From PGZG01 sp040235405 (GTDB taxonomy: Bacteria; Pseudomonadota; Gammaproteobacteria; Pseudomonadales; Alcanivoracaceae): DNA of 11,498 nt. The notes beneath the pieces were generated by a model. It had not been told where the DNA came from, did not search any database, and saw nothing but the letters and a program-made list of their open reading frames with translations. The stretch spans positions 1 through 11,498 of the forward strand of contig JBECKT010000125.1 of the NCBI GenBank assembly GCA_040235405.1. The letters are read 5' to 3'. The position numbers and the translations under genes were made by a program. Below, piece after piece: positions 1 through 6,959 of the stretch (within the stretch, counting starts at the first letter, position 1; every line of letters begins with the position of its first letter).

Positions 1-882
1 CAGATAAGCGCTATAGCTGATTAATCCGGTAAACACTACGGGGCGCAAAGCCAGTAAGCGACCAATAACGTTGCCCGTGCGAGCAAAGCAAATTATCAGC
101 ACTGTCCCGGCAATGGTTGGCAGGGCATAAGCTCCTGGAAATGGCGTGTTGTCATCAAGCAGCACCACGCTCCCCAAAATCATCATCAGGCCGAGCAACG
201 CCAGCACACTTTGCAACCCGGTATATTCCGCAAGCGGTTCCTGAGTGCGCCTTAAATACACAGCACAAAGAGATCCCGCCAACAGCTCCCAGGCACGGGC
301 CGGCAACAGGAAGAAGGCGGCGGCTGATTGATTGCTCGCGCCGTACTCCGCCAAAGCGAATGACCCCAGCACCAGCATAGCCAGCACCGCTGGAATAATC
401 TGGCGGCCGACCCGATGCAGCAGCATCAATAACAGCGGGAAGAAAATGTAGTACTGCTCTTCTACCGCCAGACTCCAGGTATGTAGCAATGGTTTAAGTT
501 CAGCATCAGTATCGAAATAGCCGCTCTCCCCCCAGAAATGGAAGTTGGAGGTAAATGTCGAAACTCCGATAACGCTCTTGGCAAACGAGCGAAGCTCGTC
601 TGGAGTCAGCAAAGTCCACGAGAAAGGCAGACAGGCAAAAACAATAAGAAAAAGTGCTGGCAATATACGCCGCGCCCGACGCTCATAAAAGGCAGCCAGG
701 CTGAAGCGTCCTGATTGCTGCTCACTCAGGATAATGGAAGTAATCAGGTAGCCACTAATGACAAAGAAAACATCTACGCCAACGTAGCCGCCACTGAACA
801 TTGCAAAACCGGCATGGAAAAAAATGACCGGCACAACAGCAACTGCCCTGAGGCCGTCGATCTCCGCCCTGTAGGTCAGCAA
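1..882 (-). CDS. OafA/YrhL-type membrane acyltransferase, N-terminal part (cut by window edge)
   Basis: This is the first 294 codons of an acyltransferase-3 family integral membrane protein, which typically O-acylates surface or secreted polysaccharides. Visible signatures are YRAEIDGLRAVAVV (residues 4-17) with the conserved family histidine at 23, VDVFFVISGYLI (36-47), the basic RRARRILPAL (68-77), and LLHTWSLAVEEQYY (132-145); hydrophobic segments follow. The FW..sGYFD spacing before HTWSL resembles the long OafA class that often carries a C-terminal SGNH domain, but that end is outside the window. The start is inferred: the family motif begins at residue 4, the glmS stop lies in the same frame two codons upstream, and no ATG precedes the motif, so TTG at 882 (or CTG at 879) must initiate. 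GGTGGA lies 7 bases upstream. No terminator separates it from glmS, so it is probably co-transcribed. The acylated substrate cannot be told from sequence. Confidence 0.88.
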   Translation of the reverse strand, partial: MLTYRAEIDGLRAVAVVPVIFFHAGFAMFSGGYVGVDVFFVISGYLITSIILSEQQSGRFSLAAFYERRARRILPALFLIVFACLPFSWTLLTPDELRSFAKSVIGVSTFTSNFHFWGESGYFDTDAELKPLLHTWSLAVEEQYYIFFPLLLMLLHRVGRQIIPAVLAMLVLGSFALAEYGASNQSAAAFFLLPARAWELLAGSLCAVYLRRTQEPLAEYTGLQSVLALLGLMMILGSVVLLDDNTPFPGAYALPTIAGTVLIICFARTGNVIGRLLALRPVVFTGLISYSAYL

Positions 883-885
883 CTT

Positions 886-2718
886 TTATTCCACCGTTAC
901 AGATTTAGCCAGGTTTCGTGGCTGATCAACATCGGTTCCGCGCATTACCGCAACGTGATAGCTGAGCAACTGCAACGGCACGGTGTACACCATCGGAATC
1001 AGGATCTCCGGCATAGGCGGCATTGCCAGTACGTTGATGCCCGGCTCATCGCGCACACCGGCCTGGCGATCAGCAAAAACAAACAGCTCACCACCGCGCG
1101 CCCGCACTTCCTGCAGATTCGATTTCAGCTTTTCCAGAAGGTCGTCGTTGGGCGCCACCGCAACAACGGGCATTTCTGCATCGACCAGCGCCAGCGGGCC
1201 ATGCTTGAGCTCGCCAGCCGGATAGGCCTCGGCATGGATATAGGAAATCTCCTTGAGCTTCAGTGCGCCTTCCAGCGCCACCGGATACTGCGGGCCGCGG
1301 CCGAGAAACAGGGTGTGGTGCTTTTCGACAAAACGGGTCGACAGCTCCTGAATGCGGCTGTCGAGCTGCAGCACTTGCTCGATCAGGCTGGGCAGCTGAC
1401 GCAGCGCGCCGATGTGGGCTTCCATCTGCTCGTCACTGAGACGGCCTTTTACCCGAGCGGTGGCCAGCACCAATAGCATCAAGCCGACCAGCTGGGTGGT
1501 AAAGGCCTTGGTCGAGGCCACACCGATTTCCGGGCCGGCGCGGGTCAACAGCGAAAGTTCCGACTCGCGCACCAGTGAAGACGAATCGACATTGCACACG
1601 GCAAAACGTGCCAGGTAGTTTTCCTGCCGTGAAGCACGCAATGCAGCCAGTGTATCGGCCGTCTCGCCGGACTGGGATATGGTCAGCAGCAATGTATTTT
1701 TTGGCACCACATGCTTGCGATAGCGGAATTCACTGGCCACCTCAACCTGACAGGCAACACCGGCGATCGCTTCCATCCAGTAACGCGCTACCATGCCGGC
1801 ATGCGACGAGGTGCCACAGGCAACAATCTGTACTTGCTCAACCTGGGCCAACAGCTCGCGTGCATTGCTACCGAAACTGGCCAGCAGTTCTGCTTCACTG
1901 CCAATCCGGCCTTCCAGTGTTTTTTGAACCGCTACCGGCTGCTCGAAAATTTCCTTGAGCATGTAGTGGCGATACTCACCTTTCTCCGCATCTTCATGAT
2001 TGCCGTCAAACTCGTGCACCACTCGCTCAACCGGCTTGCCCGTATGATCGGTTATCGATACTGATTGGCGAGAGATGTCGGCGACATCGCCTTCTTCGAG
2101 GAAGATAAACCGGGTGGTCACCGGCAACAGCGCCAGCTGATCAGAGGCAATAAAGTTTTCGCCAATGCCCAGACCAATCACCAGCGGGCTACCGGAACGC
2201 ACCACCATCAAACGATCCGGCTGATCTACGGTCATCACAGCCAGTGCATAGGCGCCATGCAACCGCCCCACGGCTGCGCGCAATGCGCCGGCCAGATCGT
2301 TGCCGCTTCGCAGCGCGCGGTGAATCAGGTGAACAATCACTTCCGTGTCGGTATCCGAGCTGAAGCTGTAACCGTCGGCTTCCAGTTCGATGCGCAATTC
2401 CTGAAAATTCTCGATGATGCCGTTATGTACCAGCGCAATGTCATCACCGGACATATGCGGGTGGGCGTTCCGCTCCACTGGCTTGCCGTGGGTAGCCCAG
2501 CGGGTGTGGGCAATGCCGGCCTGGCCACTGATGCCGCTGTTAAGCAGCGCATCTTCCAATCCCTGAACCTTGCCTTCGCGGCGCAGGCGAGTAATAGCGC
2601 CATTTTCAATCAATGCCAGCCCGGCGGAATCATAACCGCGATATTCCAGCCGCTTCAGGCCGGCAATCAGGATCTGACTGACATTACGCTCGGCAATCGC
2701 GCCAACAATCCCACACAT
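886..2718 (-). CDS. glmS: Glutamine--fructose-6-phosphate aminotransferase (isomerizing)
   Basis: GlmS converts fructose-6-phosphate and glutamine to glucosamine-6-phosphate and glutamate, the committed cytosolic step to UDP-GlcNAc. The protein is 610 residues, against 609 in E. coli. The N-terminal glutaminase domain (about 2-240) starts MCGIVG, with Cys2 as the nucleophile exposed after Met removal; HTRWATHG is at 71-78 and HNGIIEN at 98-104. Two SIS sugar-isomerase domains follow: CGTSSHAG at 301-308 and SQSGETADT at 348-356 bind the sugar phosphate. The isomerase residues Glu490 and His506 (in LKLKEISY and ELKHGPLAL) and Lys605 in the invariant C-tail DQPRNLAKSVTVE are present. The ATG at 2718 has AAAGGAC just upstream, overlapping the end of glmU. 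glmU ends 3 bases before, so the two are translationally coupled. No ribozyme or leader is present between them. Confidence 0.98.
   Translation of the reverse strand: MCGIVGAIAERNVSQILIAGLKRLEYRGYDSAGLALIENGAITRLRREGKVQGLEDALLNSGISGQAGIAHTRWATHGKPVERNAHPHMSGDDIALVHNGIIENFQELRIELEADGYSFSSDTDTEVIVHLIHRALRSGNDLAGALRAAVGRLHGAYALAVMTVDQPDRLMVVRSGSPLVIGLGIGENFIASDQLALLPVTTRFIFLEEGDVADISRQSVSITDHTGKPVERVVHEFDGNHEDAEKGEYRHYMLKEIFEQPVAVQKTLEGRIGSEAELLASFGSNARELLAQVEQVQIVACGTSSHAGMVARYWMEAIAGVACQVEVASEFRYRKHVVPKNTLLLTISQSGETADTLAALRASRQENYLARFAVCNVDSSSLVRESELSLLTRAGPEIGVASTKAFTTQLVGLMLLVLATARVKGRLSDEQMEAHIGALRQLPSLIEQVLQLDSRIQELSTRFVEKHHTLFLGRGPQYPVALEGALKLKEISYIHAEAYPAGELKHGPLALVDAEMPVVAVAPNDDLLEKLKSNLQEVRARGGELFVFADRQAGVRDEPGINVLAMPPMPEILIPMVYTVPLQLLSYHVAVMRGTDVDQPRNLAKSVTVE
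890..895 (-). promoter_or_regulatory. Probable Shine-Dalgarno of the acyltransferase, inside the glmS 3' end
   Basis: GGTGGA covers the last sense codons of glmS and sits 7 bases before the TTG at 882. The match to the anti-Shine-Dalgarno is moderate (core GGTG). It supports the TTG start, and its position implies translation coupled to ribosomes finishing glmS. Confidence 0.45.
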
Positions 2719-2721
2719 GGT

Positions 2722-4083
2722 TCAGTCCTTTTTATTCGGCCGTTGCCAGCCGGCAATATTGCGTTGTTTACTACGACCAACACCCAGCTGCGCATCCGGC
2801 ACATCGGCGGTGATCACACTGCCGGCACCCACTGTGGCGCCGGCGCCGATATTGACCGGTGCGACCAATGCCGAGTTCGAGCCGATAAAGGCGTTGTCGC
2901 CGATGATGGTCTTTGACTTGTTTACCCCATCATAGTTACAGGTGATGGTGCCGGCACCGATATTGCTGTGCGCGCCGATGTCGGCATCGCCCAGATAAGT
3001 CAGATGATTGGCCTTGGCGCCTTCGCCAAACCGGGTATTTTTGGTTTCGACGAAATTGCCGATGCGGGCATGATCGGCCAATTGTGTACCGGGACGCAGT
3101 CGGGCGAACGGACCAACATGACAGCTGGCGCCAATAACAGCACCATCAATCACCGAGTTCGCTTCGATCACGGTGTCGGCGGCAATGCTGGTGTTACGGA
3201 TCACACAATTCGGACCAACGCTGACGCGATCACCCAGCGTCACGTTACCGATCAGTACGGTGTTGATATCCAGCACGATGTCGGTGCCACACTGCACCGC
3301 GCCCCGTACATCCAGACGCGACGGATCCAGTACCGTCACGCCCGCACGCATCAGCAGCTCCGCCTGCACACCCTGATAGATGCGCTCCAGGCGCGCCAGT
3401 TGCACCCGATCATTGACACCATCCACTTCCCAGCCATGGACCGGCTGCATGGTGTCGATTGTCAGGCCGGCCTGCACCGCCATGCCAATCACATCGGTCA
3501 GGTAGTATTCGCCCTGGGCATTGTTGCTTTTCAGCTTTGGCAACACCTCGGCAAGAAACGCGCGCGGGCAGGCCAGAATGCCGGTGTTGATTTCATCCAC
3601 CGCGAGCTCGGCATCGCTGGCATCTTTCTGCTCGACGATACGCTGCACCCGACCATCAGCATCGCGAATGATCCGACCATAGCCGGTCGGATTGTCCATG
3701 TTCAATGTCATCAGCGCGATGGTGTCGAGGTTGGCGCGGGAGACGAATTCACGCAGGGTGTCGGGGCGGATCAGTGGTACGTCGCCATACAGAATCAGCA
3801 CCACATCTTCACTGACAAACGGCATCGCCTGAGCCACTGCATGGCCGGTGCCGAGCTGCTCTGCCTGCAACGCCCAGTTCAGTGGCTGCGCACTCAGTGC
3901 CTCGCGAACATGTTCGCCGCCATGCCCGTACACCAGAGTAATCGACTGCGGCGCCAGCGCACGCGCGGCATCCACCACATGGCTGACCATCGGTTTGCCG
4001 GCGATCGGGTGCAGTACCTTCGGCAATGCCGACTTCATCCGGGTGCCTTTGCCGGCGGCGAGAATCACTGTTGCAAGCGTCAT
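2722..4083 (-). CDS. glmU: Bifunctional GlmU: GlcN-1-P acetyltransferase / GlcNAc-1-P uridyltransferase
   Basis: GlmU acetylates glucosamine-1-phosphate with acetyl-CoA and then transfers UMP from UTP, giving UDP-GlcNAc for peptidoglycan and lipid A. From the ATG at 4083 it is 453 residues (E. coli 456). The uridyltransferase domain shows LAAGKGTRM (8-16), PKVLH (21-25), metal-binding Asp101 in GDVPL and Asn224 in EVDGVNDR. From about residue 250 the hexapeptide repeats of a left-handed beta helix begin; the acetyltransferase His360 lies in ANHLTYLG, followed by NIGAGTITCNYDG. The start is the ATG at 4083: AGGGA lies 9 bases upstream and MTLATVILAAGKG matches family N-termini. An upstream in-frame TTG at 4122 would put 13 extra residues inside the terminator U-tract and is rejected. 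It forms an operon with glmS. Confidence 0.97.
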   Translation of the reverse strand: MTLATVILAAGKGTRMKSALPKVLHPIAGKPMVSHVVDAARALAPQSITLVYGHGGEHVREALSAQPLNWALQAEQLGTGHAVAQAMPFVSEDVVLILYGDVPLIRPDTLREFVSRANLDTIALMTLNMDNPTGYGRIIRDADGRVQRIVEQKDASDAELAVDEINTGILACPRAFLAEVLPKLKSNNAQGEYYLTDVIGMAVQAGLTIDTMQPVHGWEVDGVNDRVQLARLERIYQGVQAELLMRAGVTVLDPSRLDVRGAVQCGTDIVLDINTVLIGNVTLGDRVSVGPNCVIRNTSIAADTVIEANSVIDGAVIGASCHVGPFARLRPGTQLADHARIGNFVETKNTRFGEGAKANHLTYLGDADIGAHSNIGAGTITCNYDGVNKSKTIIGDNAFIGSNSALVAPVNIGAGATVGAGSVITADVPDAQLGVGRSKQRNIAGWQRPNKKD

Positions 4084-4120
4084 GATTTCTGTCCCTGCCA
4101 ATGAGCCCTGAGCGTAAAGC

Positions 4121-4149
4121 AAAAAGGGGCAGCTTCGCAGCTACCCCTT
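4121..4149 (-). terminator. Intrinsic terminator after atpC
   Basis: Read on the minus strand, AAGGGGTAGCT, the tetraloop GCGA, then AGCTGCCCCTT form an 11-bp stem with one G-U pair. The last two Ts of the stem run into a tract of five Ts. The loop is of the stable GNRA class. It lies 27 bases after the atpC stop and 37 bases before the glmU ATG. There is no T-tract on the other side, so it acts only in the atp direction. Confidence 0.92.
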
Positions 4150-4176
4150 CCCGGCGGACGCCTGATCAAACCGGTA

Positions 4177-4608
4177 TCAGCCCTTGCCGTATTTCTTCTT
4201 GAGCTGTTCGATGGTGCGCAGCTGGGCCACCGCTTCGGCCAGCTGGGCGGCCGCACGCGAGTAGTCCATCTCCGAGTGCTGACCTTCCAGCGCCTCTTTG
4301 GCGAGCTGCTTGGCGCTTTCTGCCGCAGCTGCGTCCATGTCTTCTGCCCGCACAGCAGTATCAGCCAGAATTGTGACGATATCCGGCTGCACTTCAAGGA
4401 AGCCACCGGTCACATAGTACAGCTCTTCATCTTCACCAACCTTACGGACGATGCGCACCGGACCCGGCTTGAGCCGCGTCAGCAGCGGCGCATGGCCGGG
4501 CAGGATGCCGAGGTCGCCCTCGGCACCGGCGGCAACGATCATCTCGACGCTGCCGGAGTAGAGCTGCTGCTCGGCACTCACGATGTCACAATGCATGGTC
4601 TTGGCCAT
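4177..4608 (-). CDS. atpC: ATP synthase F1 subunit epsilon
   Basis: Epsilon is part of the rotating central stalk of F1; it contacts gamma and the c-ring, and its C-terminal helices can block ATP hydrolysis. The protein has 143 residues (E. coli 139). The N-terminal beta-sandwich (about 1-87) has the family pattern MHCDIVSAEQQLYSG, then GDLGILPGHAPLLTRLKPG and YVTGGFLEVQPDIVTILAD. The C-terminal part (about 88-140) is alanine- and glutamate-rich helical sequence ending in LRTIEQLKKKYGKG. The ATG at 4608 has GGGAG 7 bases upstream. It is the last gene of the atp operon, 21 bases after atpD, and is followed by the intrinsic terminator. Confidence 0.97.
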   Translation of the reverse strand: MAKTMHCDIVSAEQQLYSGSVEMIVAAGAEGDLGILPGHAPLLTRLKPGPVRIVRKVGEDEELYYVTGGFLEVQPDIVTILADTAVRAEDMDAAAAESAKQLAKEALEGQHSEMDYSRAAAQLAEAVAQLRTIEQLKKKYGKG

Positions 4609-4629
4609 TCCGCTGCTCCCGGATTCCGA

Positions 4630-6036
4630 TTACTTGGCCGAACGCTTGTTGTAAGACTCAAGCACTTCGTCGATGGAGCCCTTCATGTAGAAGTCCTGCT
4701 CCGGGATGTGATCGTAGTCACCGCCGAGGATGCCCTGGAAACCACGAATGGTTTCTTTCAGCGAGACGTACTTGCCCGGGGAGCCGGTAAATACTTCTGC
4801 GACGTGGAACGGCTGCGACAGGAAACGCTCGATCTTACGCGCGCGGGACACCACCTGCTTGTCTTCCTCGGACAGTTCGTCCATGCCGAGAATGGCGATG
4901 ATGTCTTTCAGTTCCTTGTAACGCTGCAGCACGGTCTGCACGCCACGGGCAGCTGCGTAATGCTCAACACCGATAACCAGCGGGTCCAGCTGACGGCTGG
5001 TGGAATCCAGCGGGTCAACCGCCGGGTAGATACCCTTGGCAGCGATGTCACGGCTCAGTACCACAGTCGCATCAAGGTGCGCGAAGGTGGTGGCCGGTGA
5101 CGGGTCAGTCAAGTCATCCGCCGGTACGTATACTGCCTGGATGGAAGTGATCGAGCCGGTCTTGGTGGAGGTAATACGCTCCTGCAGAACGCCCATCTCT
5201 TCCGCCAGAGTCGGCTGGTAACCTACCGCTGACGGCATACGGCCGAGCAGCGCGGATACTTCGGTACCGGCCAGGGTGTAACGGTAGATGTTGTCGACGA
5301 ACAGCAGAACGTCACGGCCTTCGTCACGGAACTTCTCGGCCATGGTCAGACCGGTCAGGGCCACGCGCAGACGGTTACCCGGCGGCTCGTTCATCTGGCC
5401 GTAGACCATCGCCACTTTCGATTTCTGGAATTCCTTGACGTTTACAACGCCAGCTTCCTGCATCTCGTGGTAGAAATCGTTACCTTCACGAGTACGCTCA
5501 CCAACACCGGCAAACACGGACAGACCGGAGTGCTCGGTAGCGATGTTGTTGATCAGCTCCATCATGTTTACGGTTTTGCCTACACCGGCACCACCGAACA
5601 GACCAACCTTACCGCCCTTGGCGAACGGGCAGATCAGGTCGATAACCTTGATGCCGGTTTCCAAAAGCTCGGTCGCAGACGCCTGATCAGCGTAGCTCGG
5701 GGCTTTACGGTGGATAGAAGCACGCTCTTTCTCACCGATCGGACCACACTCGTCGATCGGACGACCAAGTACGTCCATGATGCGGCCGAGGGTTTCAACA
5801 CCCACCGGCACCATGATCGGCTGGCTGGTGTTGGCCACGGTCAGGCCACGCTTCAGGCCTTCAGTGGAACCCATGGCGATGGTGCGGACAATGCCGTCGC
5901 CAAGCTGCTGCTGCACTTCGAGAACGGTTTCGGTGCCGTCCACATTCAGCGCGTCATACACCTTGGGAACGCTGTCACGCTCAAATGCTACGTCGATGAC
6001 GGCGCCGATGATCTGAACAATACGACCGCTACTCAT
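4630..6036 (-). CDS. atpD: ATP synthase F1 subunit beta (catalytic)
   Basis: Beta carries the catalytic nucleotide sites of F1. The protein has 468 residues (E. coli 460). Visible are the P-loop GGAGVGKT (148-155), the catalytic glutamate Glu180 in GVGERTREGND, the Walker B region LLFVDNIYR with Asp248, and the DELSEED lever (386-392) that transmits torque to gamma. GKYVSLKETIRGF near the C-terminus is also typical. Relative to E. coli there are about 7 extra residues between HEM (190-192) and KVAMVYGQ (207-214), in the stretch VVNVKEFQKS. A similar insertion is found in betaproteobacterial beta subunits, as I remember them, so it looks like natural variation. The ATG at 6036 has GAGGA upstream. 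It follows atpG by 33 bases. Confidence 0.98.
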   Translation of the reverse strand: MSSGRIVQIIGAVIDVAFERDSVPKVYDALNVDGTETVLEVQQQLGDGIVRTIAMGSTEGLKRGLTVANTSQPIMVPVGVETLGRIMDVLGRPIDECGPIGEKERASIHRKAPSYADQASATELLETGIKVIDLICPFAKGGKVGLFGGAGVGKTVNMMELINNIATEHSGLSVFAGVGERTREGNDFYHEMQEAGVVNVKEFQKSKVAMVYGQMNEPPGNRLRVALTGLTMAEKFRDEGRDVLLFVDNIYRYTLAGTEVSALLGRMPSAVGYQPTLAEEMGVLQERITSTKTGSITSIQAVYVPADDLTDPSPATTFAHLDATVVLSRDIAAKGIYPAVDPLDSTSRQLDPLVIGVEHYAAARGVQTVLQRYKELKDIIAILGMDELSEEDKQVVSRARKIERFLSQPFHVAEVFTGSPGKYVSLKETIRGFQGILGGDYDHIPEQDFYMKGSIDEVLESYNKRSAK

Positions 6037-6069
6037 GCTTGCTTCCTCTTTGTTTCCCGAGCGCCGCGG

Positions 6070-6930
6070 TTAGACCGCTGCAGCGCCACCAACGATTTCG
6101 GAAATTTCCTGGGTAATAGCTGCCTGACGGGCCTTGTTGTAAATCAACTGCAGGTCCTTGATCAGGTTGCCGGCGTTATCAGTAGCAGCCTTCATCGCCA
6201 CCATTCGCGCAGCCTGCTCACAGGCAAAGTTTTCTACCACGCCCTGATACACCTGCGACTCGATAAAACGAACCAGCAGCACCTCAATCAGTGCTGGCGC
6301 GCTCGGCTCGTAGAGATAATCCCAGGAGAACTTGGAATCCATCTTTTCGTCTGCTTTCAACGGCAACAGCTGCAGGCTGGTCGGTTTCTGCGTCATGGTG
6401 TTGACGAATTCGTTGTACACCACGAACAGGCGGTCAATCTCGCCTTTCTCAAAAGCATCCAGCATTACCCGGATGGATCCGATCATGCCAGCCAGGTGCG
6501 GATTGTCGCCCTGATTGTTTACCGAAGCACGGACGGTACCGCCAACAGAGCGGAAAAAGCTCAGCGCCTTGGTGCCCACCAGGCAGTACTCAACCTGAAC
6601 ACCCTGCTCGCCCCATTCGCGTGACTCACGCACCACCTGCTTGAGCAGGTTGACGTTAAGGCCACCGCACAGGCCACGATCCGAGCTGACGACGATGTAG
6701 CCGACCTTCTTGACCGGACGATCCTGCATGTAGACATGCTTGTATTCCGGGTTGGCGTTGGCCAGATGCGCCACTACCTGACGCATACGGGTAGCGTATG
6801 GCTTGGATGCCGCCATACGCTCCTGCGCCTTGCGCATTTTGCTGGCCGCCACCATCTCCATCGCACGAGTAATTTTCTTCGTGCTCTGGACACTGGCGAT
6901 CTTGGTCTTGATCTCTTTACCAACAGCCAT
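6070..6930 (-). CDS. atpG: ATP synthase F1 subunit gamma
   Basis: Gamma is the central shaft that couples c-ring rotation to catalysis in beta. The protein has 286 residues (E. coli 287). The N-terminal helix that forms half of the coiled coil is clear (about 5-55; KIASVQSTKKITRAMEMVAA). The signature SSDRGLCGGLN is at 82-92. The C-terminal helix (about 210-285) contains ENFACEQAARMVAMKAATDN and ends with LIYNKARQAAITQEISEI, the region that reaches into the alpha3beta3 head. The ATG at 6930 is preceded by GGGAG with a 7-base spacing. The gene sits 29 bases after atpA. Confidence 0.97.
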   Translation of the reverse strand: MAVGKEIKTKIASVQSTKKITRAMEMVAASKMRKAQERMAASKPYATRMRQVVAHLANANPEYKHVYMQDRPVKKVGYIVVSSDRGLCGGLNVNLLKQVVRESREWGEQGVQVEYCLVGTKALSFFRSVGGTVRASVNNQGDNPHLAGMIGSIRVMLDAFEKGEIDRLFVVYNEFVNTMTQKPTSLQLLPLKADEKMDSKFSWDYLYEPSAPALIEVLLVRFIESQVYQGVVENFACEQAARMVAMKAATDNAGNLIKDLQLIYNKARQAAITQEISEIVGGAAAV

Positions 6931-6959
6931 CAGGGAACTCCCTTAAGCGAACGTGTCGA

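Noticed and set aside
886..888. Programmed readthrough of the glmS stop into the acyltransferase
   Set aside because: The sequence allows it by frame, but there is no stimulatory structure I can see, and GlmS needs its free C-tail in the active site.
2968..4104. A 378-codon plus-strand frame opposite glmU, and a 283-codon one at 2065-2916 opposite glmS and the 3' end of glmU
   Set aside because: Both are antisense to intact, well-identified enzymes and resemble no protein family I know.
4084..4122. A longer GlmU start at TTG 4122
   Set aside because: It would start inside the terminator T-tract, lacks a ribosome site, and the 13 extra residues do not match GlmU N-termini.
5467..6624. A 385-codon plus-strand frame opposite atpD and atpG
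   Set aside because: Antisense shadow: the composition mirrors the real genes, and there is no family pattern or plausible ribosome site.
6933..6942. Palindrome GGGAGTTCCC ahead of atpG
   Set aside because: It is short and is accounted for by the atpG ribosome site GGGAG.
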